A DNA stretch of 64,000 bases, from positions 1,922,001-1,986,000 of the forward strand of contig NZ_CP117523.1 of NCBI RefSeq assembly GCF_036812735.1, in the 5' to 3' direction. Numbering within the stretch: position 1 is the first letter of the stretch; each line of letters opens with the position of its first letter. This DNA is from Terrisporobacter glycolicus ATCC 14880 = DSM 1288 (lineage in GTDB: Bacteria; Bacillota; Clostridia; Peptostreptococcales; Peptostreptococcaceae). A model generated the notes under the pieces. The model saw only the letters and a list, made by a program, of their open reading frames with translations. It did not search any database and was not told where the DNA came from. The position numbers and the translations under genes are program-made. Of the stretch, positions 54,556-63,376 are shown piece after piece.

Positions 54556-55294
54556 TATTATCTAGCTCCTTCCATAATAAGTCAAAATAAGTTTGAAATT
54601 TAGGAACTTTACGACACTCAAATGGTGTTCTAGATTCTCCAAGCCCTAAATCTATATCACATTCACTTTTAATACTAGAAGGTCGCTTTGATAGTACTGC
54701 TACCTTATCTCCCATAGCTATAGCTTCACTTATATCATGAGTTACTAAAATAGCAGATTTGTTTTCATTTTTTATTATTCTATAAACGTCATCGCTTACA
54801 AGTAATCTTGTTTGATAATCTAGTGCAGAAAATGGTTCATCAAGTAAAAGAACATCAGGGTCTACTGATAAAGTACGAATAAGTGCAACCCTTTGTCTCA
54901 TACCTCCTGATAATTCTTTAGGATACATATTTCTAAAATCCCATAAATCATAAGTTTTTAATAATTTTTCAACTCTGTTGATGGCTTCAGGGTCTTTGTT
55001 TTTTTGTATTTCAAGACCGATAGTAATGTTGTCCATAATACTTCGCCATTCTAAGAGATGATCTCTTTGGAACATATAACCAATGGTCCCGTTAATAACA
55101 ACATTACCACTAGTTGGTTTTAATAGTTTTGTAAGTATATTTAATATTGTTGATTTTCCAGAACCTGACGGTCCTAATAGTGATAAAATCTCTCCTTGTT
55201 GAAGAGAGAAGTCAATATTTTGAAGAACTTGAAGTTCTCCTTCTTTTGAATAAAAATTTTTGCAGAGGTCAGTAACTTTGATAATCTCCTCCAT
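54542..55294 (-). CDS. ABC transporter ATPase, SsuB-like
   Basis: The 250-residue ATPase has Walker A LLGPSGSGKSTILNIL, Q-loop GYMFQRDHLLEWR, the signature LSGGMRQRVALIRTL and Walker B DVLLLDEPFSALD. The FQRDHLLEWR Q-loop is typical of nitrate/sulfonate/bicarbonate-type importers. GGGGGTGA precedes the ATG. It is the first gene of a two-gene minus-strand operon. Confidence 0.94.
   Translation of the reverse strand: MEEIIKVTDLCKNFYSKEGELQVLQNIDFSLQQGEILSLLGPSGSGKSTILNILTKLLKPTSGNVVINGTIGYMFQRDHLLEWRSIMDNITIGLEIQKNKDPEAINRVEKLLKTYDLWDFRNMYPKELSGGMRQRVALIRTLSVDPDVLLLDEPFSALDYQTRLLVSDDVYRIIKNENKSAILVTHDISEAIAMGDKVAVLSKRPSSIKSECDIDLGLGESRTPFECRKVPKFQTYFDLLWKELDNNEIQ
55222..55250. repeat. 29-base segment of the SsuB-like gene, duplicated at 56431
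   Basis: GAAGAACTTGAAGTTCTC and the following CTTCTTTTGAA recur at 56431-56459 with a single mismatch. Here it encodes part of the first strand of the ATPase on the minus strand. Confidence 0.6.
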
Positions 55295-55767
55295 TTAAGT
55301 CACCCCCATGAAGTTTAAAGACTATATACTATAGTATTAATTGGGGCTAGTATTTGTACCAAAATTTAGAGAATAAATAATCATTTAACTATACACAAAC
55401 TGAATATGTAATGTTAGGAGTTGATATGCATACATGTATGTTCAAATTGTATTAAATCAAATGGTAAGAACATTTATAGATTTGTATATCATTGCCATTT
55501 TGTTACATGATTAAAAGATCATGATTACAAACTTATGCTTATAATATCTATACAAACGTAGTCAAGTAGTGCATAATATTGTTAGTAAAGCTTTAACATG
55601 TGAAAATATAATTAGAATATATAGAGAATAATTGGTAGAATTAATCAAAGTTATGCCTAGTATTACAATAGAAGATATACATATCCCAATTTTATATATA
55701 ATCATAAAAATCTATAATTGAATTTACATATTAATAACAAAAGAGAAGATTAAAAGGAGTTTTAGAA
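55295..55767. other. AT-rich region with possible degraded coding sequence
   Basis: No complete ORF is seen. On the plus strand from about 55557 one frame reads KRSQVVHNIVSKALTCENII, is interrupted by a stop, and resumes LVELIKVMPSITIEDIHIP, which looks like a decayed gene. I cannot name it. The remainder holds the promoter of the minus-strand ABC operon, but no clear -35/-10 pair stands out. Confidence 0.35.
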
Positions 55768-56268
55768 ATGTATACAGCAGATTATTTTATTGAAAAACTA
55801 AATATGAATTCTCACCCAGAAGGTGGATTTTACAAAGAGACATTTGTTTCCGAACAAACTATTACAGATAATGAATTAGATGTGAGCTTTAAAGGTGTTA
55901 GAAAATTATGGTCGAGTATTTACTTTTTATTAAGAAATGGAGAAGTTTCAAATTTTCATAGACTTAAATCTGATGAAATGTGGTATTACCAAGCAGGTTC
56001 TCCATTAACAATATATATGATTTCTCCTGAAGGTGAACTTACAGAAGAAAAGCTTGGATTAGATATTGAAAATGGAGAAAAGCCTCAAGTTTTAGTTCGT
56101 AAAAACTATATATTTGGCTCTGCCATGAATAATCCAGGATATGCTCTTGTTGGATGTATGGTTTCCCCTGAATTTCAATTTGAAGACTTTGAGTTATTTG
56201 AAAGAGAATATCTTTTGAATAAATACCCTCAACATAAAGATGCTATTATTAAATTAACAAGACAGTAA
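55768..56268 (+). CDS. Cupin of the DUF985 family
   Basis: The 166-residue beta-barrel protein has YFIEKLNMNSHPEGGFYKET at the N-terminus. The cupin core contains SSIYFLLRNGEVSNFHRLKS then DEMWYYQAGSPLTIYM, and GCMVSPEFQFEDFEL lies near the end. The family probably binds a small metabolite or sugar; no reaction is established. AAAAGGAG precedes ATG 55768. Confidence 0.92.
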   Translation: MYTADYFIEKLNMNSHPEGGFYKETFVSEQTITDNELDVSFKGVRKLWSSIYFLLRNGEVSNFHRLKSDEMWYYQAGSPLTIYMISPEGELTEEKLGLDIENGEKPQVLVRKNYIFGSAMNNPGYALVGCMVSPEFQFEDFELFEREYLLNKYPQHKDAIIKLTRQ

Positions 56269-56388
56269 CATATAGTATAAAAGTTGGAGACAATATAAAA
56301 AATAGTATTATATGTATTTAGGACTATGACAATAGAAGATAATTCTTCAAGCAGTTTTAAAAGAGTCAAGAGAATAAAGTAATGTAAA

Positions 56389-56427
56389 ATACCCTAGGTC
56401 TGAAAAACAGACCTAGGGTATTTTTTT
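56389..56427 (+). terminator. Strong terminator after the cupin region
   Basis: AAAATACCCTAGGTCTG pairs perfectly with CAGACCTAGGGTATTTT. It lies 120 bases after the cupin stop; the bases between show no gene. Confidence 0.88.
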
Positions 56428-56430
56428 AAT

Positions 56431-56459
56431 GAAGAACTTGAAGTTCTCATTCTTTTGAA
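56431..56459. repeat. Duplicate fragment of the SsuB-like gene
   Basis: This segment matches 55222-55250 at 28 of 29 bases in the same orientation, but lies in non-coding sequence directly behind a terminator. It could be the scar of an excised or mostly deleted copy of the ABC ATPase gene. Confidence 0.55.
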
Positions 56460-56665
56460 ATGTTACGAAAGATGATGAACCGTAATAAAAAACATAAAAT
56501 AATTATGGCGAAATGGTATGAAAAGTAATATGATTACATTGAAGAGGAAAAATTTGAAATTTTATGATAAATGATTTAATAGATTTAAGAAAGTAAACAT
56601 ATCTAGGAGGTGATAAAAAAGATATACTATGATGAAAATAGTGAGGAGAAAAGGGGATAAAATAA

Positions 56666-57676
56666 GTGGATAAAAGTACTAAACATAATAAAATAATTAT
56701 ATTTTCTTTAATAATGATTTTGATTATTTCAATACTAATATCTTTTGCCATTGGAAAATATCCTATTGAGCCTAACCAAGTATGTGGAATATTATTATCA
56801 AAAATTAGGAATATAGATAAGTTCTGGACTGATAGCATGGAAACCATATTTTTTAATGTTAGATTACCACGAATAATATTAGCATGTTTGGTAGGAGGGT
56901 GTTTAGCCGCGGCAGGTGCATCATATCAATGTATTTTCTTAAATCCTATGGCAGCACCAGATATATTAGGTGCATCTTCAGGGGCTGCATTTGGAGCAGC
57001 TTTAGCAATATATCTTTATAAAAGTGGAAGTCAAGTTACGATTAGCGCATTTATTTTCAGTTTAATTACAGTATTTCTAGTATATATGATAAGTCAAAGA
57101 ACAAAAGGTAATAAGGTATTAGGATTAATTTTATCAGGTATTATGATAAGTTCACTGTTTTCTTCTGCAACATCATTTATTAAACTTGTAGCAGATCCTA
57201 ATGATCAATTACCAGCCATAACCTATTGGCTAATGGGAAGTTTGTCTGGAACTAAAACTGCAGATGTAAAATTTGCAATTATACCAATGGTAATAGGGAT
57301 AATACCCTTACTTTGTATTAGCTGGCAAGTAAATATATTAACAGTTGGGGAAGATGAAGCTAGAACAATGGGTATAAACACCAAGCTCATACGATTTATA
57401 ACAATAATATGTGCAACACTTTTAACTTCTGCTAGTGTAGCAGTAAGTGGCATGATAGGTTGGATTGGTCTTGTGATACCACATTTATCTAGAAAATTAG
57501 TTGGAAATAATTTTGTTTATTTATTACCTACATCAATTATCTTTGGAGCGTCATTTTTATTGTTAGTAGATAATGTGTCTAGAAATTTATGGACCAGCGA
57601 AATACCTATAGGGATATTAACTTCATTTATTGGCGTGCCATTTTTTATATATTTAATCACAAGAAGGGAGGGTTAA
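56666..57676 (+). CDS. FecCD-family ABC transporter permease
   Basis: The 336-residue protein has about nine spans and the FecCD pattern: RLPRIILACLVGGCLAAAGA, FLNPMAAPDILGASSGAAFG and AVSGMIGWIGLVIPHLSRKL. Such permeases import iron chelates, haem, corrinoids and molybdate-type anions. The start is GTG 56666 with AAGGGGAT upstream. The ATPase gene starts right after the stop. Only one permease gene is present, so it should act as a homodimer. Confidence 0.93.
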   Translation: MDKSTKHNKIIIFSLIMILIISILISFAIGKYPIEPNQVCGILLSKIRNIDKFWTDSMETIFFNVRLPRIILACLVGGCLAAAGASYQCIFLNPMAAPDILGASSGAAFGAALAIYLYKSGSQVTISAFIFSLITVFLVYMISQRTKGNKVLGLILSGIMISSLFSSATSFIKLVADPNDQLPAITYWLMGSLSGTKTADVKFAIIPMVIGIIPLLCISWQVNILTVGEDEARTMGINTKLIRFITIICATLLTSASVAVSGMIGWIGLVIPHLSRKLVGNNFVYLLPTSIIFGASFLLLVDNVSRNLWTSEIPIGILTSFIGVPFFIYLITRREG

Positions 57677-57677
57677 T

Positions 57678-58457
57678 ATGCTATTAGAAGTTAAGGATCT
57701 TACTTATTCTTACAGAAATATTAAAGTACTGGATAAAGTATCTTTTGCTGTAGAGGATAGTGAATTACTGTGTATTTTGGGACCTAATGGAGCAGGAAAA
57801 AGTACAATGTTTAAGTGTATACTTCAATTATTAAAAGATTATAAGGGAGAAATACTATTAGATAATAAAAAGTTAAAGGAGTACAAAATACGAGAATTAG
57901 CAAGAAAAGTAGCTTACATACCACAATCTCATAACCCTGTTTTTAGTTACTCTGTTACAGAAATGGTACTTATGGGTACTACATCACAAAACTCACCTCT
58001 GTCTAAACCAAGTAAATCACAAATTAATATAGTTGAAGAATCTTTAGAAAAAATAGGGATTTCATATTTAAAAGATAGAAGCTTTGTAAATTTAAGTGGA
58101 GGAGAAAGGCAATTAGTATTAATCGCAAGGGCTTTGGCACAAAATGCAAAAATACTTATAATGGACGAGCCAACTTCAGACTTAGATTATGGCAATCAAA
58201 TTAGAGTGTTAAACATAGTAAAGGAATTAACAAGAGAAGGATATACAATTATACAATCAACACACAATCCAGACCAAGCCTTTTTATATGCAGATAAGGT
58301 TTTAGCTTTATATAACCATAAAGTATTATCATTTGGAACACCTAAGTACATAATTAATTCAGGGCTTATTAAAAAACTATACAATGTCGATGTGGAATTA
58401 AACAGTTTATACGATGATAAAATCAGAATCTGTATACCAAAAAGTGCAATAATATAA
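57678..58457 (+). CDS. ABC transporter ATPase, FecE/BtuD-like
   Basis: The 259-residue ATPase shows Walker A LGPNGAGKSTMFKCIL, the signature NLSGGERQLVLIARALAQ and Walker B LIMDEPTSDLDYGNQ. AYIPQSHNPVFSYSVTEMVL is the FecE-type Q-loop region. It pairs with the permease one base upstream. A binding protein and a methyltransferase complete the operon. Confidence 0.94.
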   Translation: MLLEVKDLTYSYRNIKVLDKVSFAVEDSELLCILGPNGAGKSTMFKCILQLLKDYKGEILLDNKKLKEYKIRELARKVAYIPQSHNPVFSYSVTEMVLMGTTSQNSPLSKPSKSQINIVEESLEKIGISYLKDRSFVNLSGGERQLVLIARALAQNAKILIMDEPTSDLDYGNQIRVLNIVKELTREGYTIIQSTHNPDQAFLYADKVLALYNHKVLSFGTPKYIINSGLIKKLYNVDVELNSLYDDKIRICIPKSAII

Positions 58458-58476
58458 TTTTTTAAGGGGGATAAAA

Positions 58477-59550
58477 ATGAAAAGGAAATTATTATCACTA
58501 TTGTTGGTACTAGCTTTATGTATAACATCTTTAGTTGGATGTTCCTCATCTAATAATGAGAAAGAGAAAGATAGTGCAAAAACAATAAAATTTACTGACT
58601 CAGTGGGAAGAGAAGTTGAAATTCCCAAAAATATTACAAAAATAGCTCCATCAGGAAACTTAGCACAAATTGTATTATTTTCAGTAGCACCAGATAAATT
58701 GGTTGGATTATCAGGAGAATGGTCAAAAGATTCAAAGGACTATATAAATGAAAAATATACTAAGCTTCCTATATTTGGACAATTTTATGGAAAAGGTGAT
58801 TTAAATATAGAGGCTCTTGCAGCTGCTAACCCACAATTAATTATCGATATAGGTGAGAAAAAAGATGGTATGGAAGAAGATTTAAATTCTATACAAAAAC
58901 AAACAGGAATACCTACTATTTTTATAGAGGCTACAACTTCTAATATGTCAGACTGCTATACTACGTTGGGCAAAATATTAAATGTTGAAAATGAAGCTAA
59001 AGTATTATCTGATTATTGTAAGACTACTTATAATACAACTGTAGAAACAATGAAAAAAATAGGCGATAAAAATAAAGTAAGCCTTGCTTATTGTTTAGGA
59101 GATACAGGAACTAATGTAATAGCAAAAGGTTCTTTTCATGCAGAAATAATAAATCTACTAGCTAATAATGTGGCAGATTTAAAGGAACCATCAAGCAAAG
59201 GTAACGGAAATGAAGTTTCATTAGAACAATTATATATTTGGAATCCAGATGTAATAGTATTTGCACCACAAAGTGTATATAGTGATGTAAAAAATGAAAA
59301 TGAATGGAAAAAATTAAAAGCTATATCCAATGACAAATATTATGAAGTACCAAGTACACCATATAACTGGATGGGATTTCCTCCTTCTGTAAATAGATAT
59401 ATGGGAATGATTTGGCTTTCTGAAACTCTTTATCCTGAAGAATTTAATTATGATTTAAAAGAAAAAACAAAAGAATTTTATAAATTATTCTATCATGCTG
59501 ATTTAAGCGATGAGCAATATAAAGAATTAAATAAAAATGCTATTAAATAA
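58477..59550 (+). CDS. Substrate-binding lipoprotein of a FecCD-type transporter
   Basis: The 357-residue protein has a lipoprotein signal (lipobox LVGCSS) and the two-lobed helical-backbone fold of class III binding proteins. Visible are FTDSVGREVEIPKNITKIAP, GDLNIEALAAANPQLIIDIG and SLEQLYIWNPDVIVFAPQSV. The substrate could be an iron chelate, haem or corrinoid; no specificity motif stands out, and no cobalamin riboswitch or Fur box was seen upstream. AAGGGGGA precedes ATG 58477. Confidence 0.92.
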   Translation: MKRKLLSLLLVLALCITSLVGCSSSNNEKEKDSAKTIKFTDSVGREVEIPKNITKIAPSGNLAQIVLFSVAPDKLVGLSGEWSKDSKDYINEKYTKLPIFGQFYGKGDLNIEALAAANPQLIIDIGEKKDGMEEDLNSIQKQTGIPTIFIEATTSNMSDCYTTLGKILNVENEAKVLSDYCKTTYNTTVETMKKIGDKNKVSLAYCLGDTGTNVIAKGSFHAEIINLLANNVADLKEPSSKGNGNEVSLEQLYIWNPDVIVFAPQSVYSDVKNENEWKKLKAISNDKYYEVPSTPYNWMGFPPSVNRYMGMIWLSETLYPEEFNYDLKEKTKEFYKLFYHADLSDEQYKELNKNAIK

Positions 59551-59570
59551 TTTTTTAGGAGAATTAATAT

Positions 59571-60269
59571 ATGAGAATGAACTGGAATGATATTACAATA
59601 AAGTCCTTTGTGGATGCAAGTGAATATACGGGCTTTCATAAAGAATTAGCTCAGTATATAATGCCTTATATAAAAAGTAGTGGAAGCTTTTGTGATATAG
59701 GTTGTGGTCTTGGACTTATTGATATATATCTAAGTAAAGATTTAGAAGATATAACTTGTGTTGATATAAATAAAAATGCAATTAGTTATTTAGAAAAGTC
59801 CATATATGATAATAATATAGAAAATATAAAATGTATGGTTAAAGACTATAAAGAAATTGATACAAAATTTCATACTATTTTAATTTCATTTTTTTCTTAT
59901 GAAGACTTAGAGTACTTTTCTAAAAGATGTGATAGATTAATTGCAATTGTCAACGATAGGTCAACATCTCATATTCCTATATCTATAAAAGTAATGAAAG
60001 AAATAAATCAGCATAGCTCAAAAAAATTGAAAAATCTATTAGATGAAAATAAAATAAACTATAAATATATGCCATTAAGTATGGAATTTGGTCAAACATT
60101 TATTAATGAGGAAGAAATGGTCAAATATGCAAAGTCCTATGATAATGGGCAAGAGTATGATGCAATTTACAATCATATAGTAAAGAATGTGGTAAAGGGT
60201 GATAATGTATCTTATTATCTTCCTTATAAAAAAAATATTTCTATTTTCGTAATAGATTTTAATAAATAA
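59571..60269 (+). CDS. Class I SAM-dependent methyltransferase of the transporter operon
   Basis: The 232-residue protein has the SAM loop CDIGCGLGLIDIYLS (about residues 41-55), VDINKNAISYLEKSI and an altered motif IV (TILISFFSYEDLEYF). It is the last gene of the FecCD-type operon, 21 bases after the binding-protein gene, with its own AGGAG. A methyltransferase tied to a metal-chelate importer suggests that the imported ligand, or one made by the cell, is methylated. This is inference from position. Confidence 0.82.
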   Translation: MRMNWNDITIKSFVDASEYTGFHKELAQYIMPYIKSSGSFCDIGCGLGLIDIYLSKDLEDITCVDINKNAISYLEKSIYDNNIENIKCMVKDYKEIDTKFHTILISFFSYEDLEYFSKRCDRLIAIVNDRSTSHIPISIKVMKEINQHSSKKLKNLLDENKINYKYMPLSMEFGQTFINEEEMVKYAKSYDNGQEYDAIYNHIVKNVVKGDNVSYYLPYKKNISIFVIDFNK

Positions 60270-60281
60270 TTAGTAGAACTT

Positions 60282-60322
60282 TAAAACATCAGATAGTTAA
60301 ATATTCTATCTGATGTTTTTTT
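60282..60322 (+). terminator. Intrinsic terminator of the transporter operon
   Basis: AAAACATCAGATAG pairs with CTATCTGATGTTTT and runs into T residues. Confidence 0.9.
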
Positions 60323-60367
60323 AGTAAAAAAATTATTAATATGTAAGTATTAAGTTTATCTTATATA

Positions 60368-60661
60368 TTAATAAGAAATGAAAGTATCACAATTTGTATT
60401 GTTATAGTTAATCTGCACACTAGAAGCTGTACAAGTTTCCATACTGTTATATTTACACTTTTTAGCTTTACATTTTATATCTGTAGATGTTGTAAGTGAA
60501 TTACTTGTGCAGTTCATAAGGTCACTTTTATTTGGGTTGAAAGTTCCACACTTAGTTCCTGTTGAAGTAGCTGCTCCAGAACCTAAAATGTCAATATTTC
60601 CAGCATAGCATATTCCTGAATTATTATAAATACAATTGTCAGCATAGCAATTTAATGTCAT
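60368..60661 (-). CDS. DUF1540 tandem-domain Cys-rich protein
   Basis: The 97-residue protein holds two copies of the DUF1540 motif, each with spaced cysteines: CYADNCIYNNSGICYAGNID near the start, and CKAKKCKYNSMETCTASSVQ in the second half. Such proteins are common in spore-forming Firmicutes and probably bind metal. GGAGGG precedes its ATG. It is convergent with the methyltransferase gene. Confidence 0.9.
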   Translation of the reverse strand: MTLNCYADNCIYNNSGICYAGNIDILGSGAATSTGTKCGTFNPNKSDLMNCTSNSLTTSTDIKCKAKKCKYNSMETCTASSVQINYNNTNCDTFISY

Positions 60662-60858
60662 TGTATTTTCCCTCCATTTATCTTTTTATTATTATTCACA
60701 AATATTTGATTTTCATTCTATATATGTAAAATATTAGATATTTTGTATATTTAACTCTGGAAACTATAGCACATTTTATTACTTTTTAGAATAATTTATA
60801 CAAATGATATATTTTAACTTGTTGGAATATGTCTAGGTACAAGTAAGGAGGGGATATA

Positions 60859-61161
60859 ATGGACTTAAGTTTTTTGGCAAGTTTTGAAGTTCCTGTTATT
60901 ATTGGAATTTGTCTTTGTGTAGGATATGTAATAAAATCTAGCTTAGATTTTATACCAAACAAATATATACCATTGATAATGGCTGTATTAGGTCTTGTAG
61001 TCAATGTATTGATGAATAAGGGTATAGATGCTAATATTGCACTAGCAGGTATGGTTAGTGGATTATCTAGTACAGGATTACATCAAGCCTTTAAAAATCT
61101 AATACAAGCAAATCATAGCGCTGAAGAAAATACTACTGAAGAAGAGAATAGGGATAAATAG
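60859..61161 (+). CDS. Solitary holin-like membrane protein
   Basis: The 100-residue protein has three hydrophobic segments (about residues 10-27, 36-53 and 57-75) and a charged C-terminal tail rich in Glu. The pattern IIGICLCVGYVIKSSLDFIP then KYIPLIMAVLGLVVNVL resembles phage holin families of Clostridia. No endolysin, tail or other phage gene lies nearby. AAGGAGGGG precedes ATG 60859. It may be domesticated, for release of proteins or lysis, or a prophage relic. Confidence 0.78.
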   Translation: MDLSFLASFEVPVIIGICLCVGYVIKSSLDFIPNKYIPLIMAVLGLVVNVLMNKGIDANIALAGMVSGLSSTGLHQAFKNLIQANHSAEENTTEEENRDK

Positions 61162-61187
61162 AGTAGGTAAAATAACAAATTAGCTGA

Positions 61188-61224
61188 TATAAACGAATGT
61201 GATATTAATTTGCATTCGTTTATA
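61188..61224 (+). terminator. Terminator after the holin-like gene
   Basis: ATAAACGAATG pairs with CATTCGTTTAT across about twelve bases and is followed by ATATTC. Confidence 0.65.
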
Positions 61225-61290
61225 TTCTAATATTAATATGATATAATGCTAATATATTATTTTGACTGTAGATAAAGAAGAGAAAGGAAT

Positions 61291-62208
61291 TTGTATATAG
61301 TTATGTTTATATTAGTTTTATTAATAATTGTGCTAGTAATATTAATTTGTATTGCTTATAAATTATATAATTATGCCTTAAATCCAAATAGTTCAAAAAA
61401 AGGCATATTTAATAGTAATAATAAAAATGAACTTAGAAAAGAAGATCTTTGGATTAATGATTTTAATGATAAAAAAAGTGTTTACATAAATTCATTTGAT
61501 AGCTTAAGACTTCACGCATATGAAATAAAAGAAAACAAAAGTAATAAATGGGCTATTACAGTTCATGGTTATACTACAAATGCAGAGTATATGAGCAGCA
61601 TAGCTTATAAGTATTACACTTTAGGATATAATGTGATAATGCCAGATTTAAGAGGCCATGGAAAGAGTGAGGGTCATTATATAGGTATGGGTTGGCATGA
61701 CAGGTTAGATATTATAAAATGGATAGAATATATTTTAAATGAAGATGAAAACGCTCAAATTTTATTACATGGAATTTCTATGGGTGCAGCAACAGTTATG
61801 ATGGTTAGTGGGGAAGAGTTGCCTAAAAACGTAAAGGTTATTATTGAAGACTGTGGTTATACAGGTGCTAAAGAACAGCTTGCATATAAGTTAAAAAACA
61901 TGTTTAAATTGCCATCATTCCCTTTACTAAATATTTGTAATATAATAACAAAAATAAAAGCAAAATATTTTATAAGTGAAGCTTCAGCTATTGATCAAAT
62001 AAAAAAATCAAAAACACCAATACTTTTTATACATGGAGACAAAGATAAGTTTGTTCCATTTTATATGTTAGATGAATTATACGATGGTTGTAATGCTTAT
62101 AAAGATAAGTTAATAATAAATAATGCAGGTCATGCAAAATGTGAAAAAGTCGATAGTGACATGTATTGGGAAAAGGTAATTGCTTTTATATCTAAATTTA
62201 TTAAATAA
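61291..62208 (+). CDS. Membrane-anchored alpha/beta hydrolase
   Basis: The 305-residue protein has an N-terminal membrane span (IVMFILVLLIIVLVILICIA). The hydrolase fold follows, with VHGYTTNAEYM, MPDLRGHGKSEG, the nucleophile elbow LHGISMGAATVMM (serine in GISMG), an acidic FIHGDKDKFVP and the final histidine in NNAGHAKC. Close relatives are BAAT/BD-FAE-like and YqkD-type hydrolases. The start is unsure: TTG 61291 is very close to AAAGGA, while ATG 61303 is rather far. Substrate unknown. Confidence 0.87.
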   Translation: MYIVMFILVLLIIVLVILICIAYKLYNYALNPNSSKKGIFNSNNKNELRKEDLWINDFNDKKSVYINSFDSLRLHAYEIKENKSNKWAITVHGYTTNAEYMSSIAYKYYTLGYNVIMPDLRGHGKSEGHYIGMGWHDRLDIIKWIEYILNEDENAQILLHGISMGAATVMMVSGEELPKNVKVIIEDCGYTGAKEQLAYKLKNMFKLPSFPLLNICNIITKIKAKYFISEASAIDQIKKSKTPILFIHGDKDKFVPFYMLDELYDGCNAYKDKLIINNAGHAKCEKVDSDMYWEKVIAFISKFIK

Positions 62209-62228
62209 AAAACTTGCTAATTCATAAG

Positions 62229-62262
62229 AAAGCACAGGATAGAGATCTATTCTGTGCTTTTT
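62229..62262. terminator. Terminator between convergent hydrolase and glycosyltransferase genes
   Basis: AAGCACAG pairs with CTGTGCTT, inner GAT/ATT weak, then TTTTTTG. It may act in both directions. Confidence 0.75.
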
Positions 62263-62272
62263 TGTTTGTTGT

Positions 62273-63226
62273 TTAATTTGAAGACTGTAACACTTCTAAA
62301 TTCATTATTTGCTCAGTTGAGTAGTTATAACTTGATGAATTAGCACAAGAAATAAAATTATAAAATGAAGCAAAATTTTCGAAAGTTATTTTTAAACTTT
62401 TATATTCGCTAATTAAAAATATATTAATGAAAAACATTACAAAGAATACTTTTATAGATAATAAAGCAAATGAAAATTTAAACTTATCATATATATTTTT
62501 TTCTTTTAAAAATAATCTTATAAAGCCATACGCTTTAACGTAATCATTTTGTGTGCTAATAGAATAGTTTCTTACAATACTCGTTTTTCTGATTCTATAG
62601 TAGTATAGAGTATCAGAAATTATAGATACTTTTTTTGCCTTATAAAATAAATCACACATTATTGAAATATCTTCATATTTTATGCTTGGAAAGTTTATAT
62701 TTTCAAATAGCTCTTTTTTCCATAGTTTATTCCATAAATATGAATGTATAAGGTTATCTGGTATTAAAGATTTCAAAATATTATAGCTAGAGTATACTCC
62801 AGAGCTTTTTTTACAGACTACTGGCAATTTTAATTTTGAATTATCATAATATCTATAGAAATTGCAAATTACTACATCTGCATTTGTATTACAACTCTCA
62901 TTATAAAGCCTTTCTAAGTAATTGTATTCAATAAAGTCATCACTATCAATAAATACTATGTAGTCACCACTTACATTTCTTAATCCTTCATTACGAGCAC
63001 TGGCAACACCTTGATTACTTTGGCGAATTACCTTGCAGTTTGTGATTATCTTTTCGTATTTTTTTAATATTTCGTAAGAATTATCCAAAGAACCATCATC
63101 AACACAAATAAGCTCATAGTTTTTAAAACTTTGATTATGTATAGAATTTAAACATTCTTCAAGATAAGAACTTGTATTATGCACAGGTAGTATAATACTG
63201 ATAGTTGGTTTAGCTTGCTTGAACAT
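62273..63226 (-). CDS. Family 2 glycosyltransferase
   Basis: The 317-residue GT-A enzyme begins with ISIILPVHNTSSYLEECLNS, then ELICVDDGSLDNSYEILKKY, and the DXD region VFIDSDDFIEYNYLERL, with GVASARNEGL between them. It transfers a sugar from a nucleotide sugar, commonly in cell-surface polysaccharide or glycoprotein assembly. I use ATG at 63226, where AAAGGTGG lies upstream, rather than seven codons earlier. A hydrophobic helix near residues 255-280 may attach it to the membrane. Confidence 0.92.
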   Translation of the reverse strand: MFKQAKPTISIILPVHNTSSYLEECLNSIHNQSFKNYELICVDDGSLDNSYEILKKYEKIITNCKVIRQSNQGVASARNEGLRNVSGDYIVFIDSDDFIEYNYLERLYNESCNTNADVVICNFYRYYDNSKLKLPVVCKKSSGVYSSYNILKSLIPDNLIHSYLWNKLWKKELFENINFPSIKYEDISIMCDLFYKAKKVSIISDTLYYYRIRKTSIVRNYSISTQNDYVKAYGFIRLFLKEKNIYDKFKFSFALLSIKVFFVMFFINIFLISEYKSLKITFENFASFYNFISCANSSSYNYSTEQIMNLEVLQSSN

Positions 63227-63376
63227 AATTAAATCCACCTTTCGCAAGAATCACTAATTAGAAGTATATCATATAATTAATAAGAATAATTAGTTAAAAT
63301 GTATAAAAAAACATATATTTTCATAATAATTATAATAGTTTAAATTTATTATTTTTATACATGAGGAGGTTTTTTA

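Noticed and set aside
56280-56665. Cobalamin riboswitch or Fur site before the FecCD-type operon
   Set aside because: No conserved B12-box blocks or Fur-type palindrome could be found in this stretch.
60859-61161. Prophage region
   Set aside because: Only one holin-like gene; neighbours are ordinary chromosomal genes and no structural, lysin or integrase gene is present.
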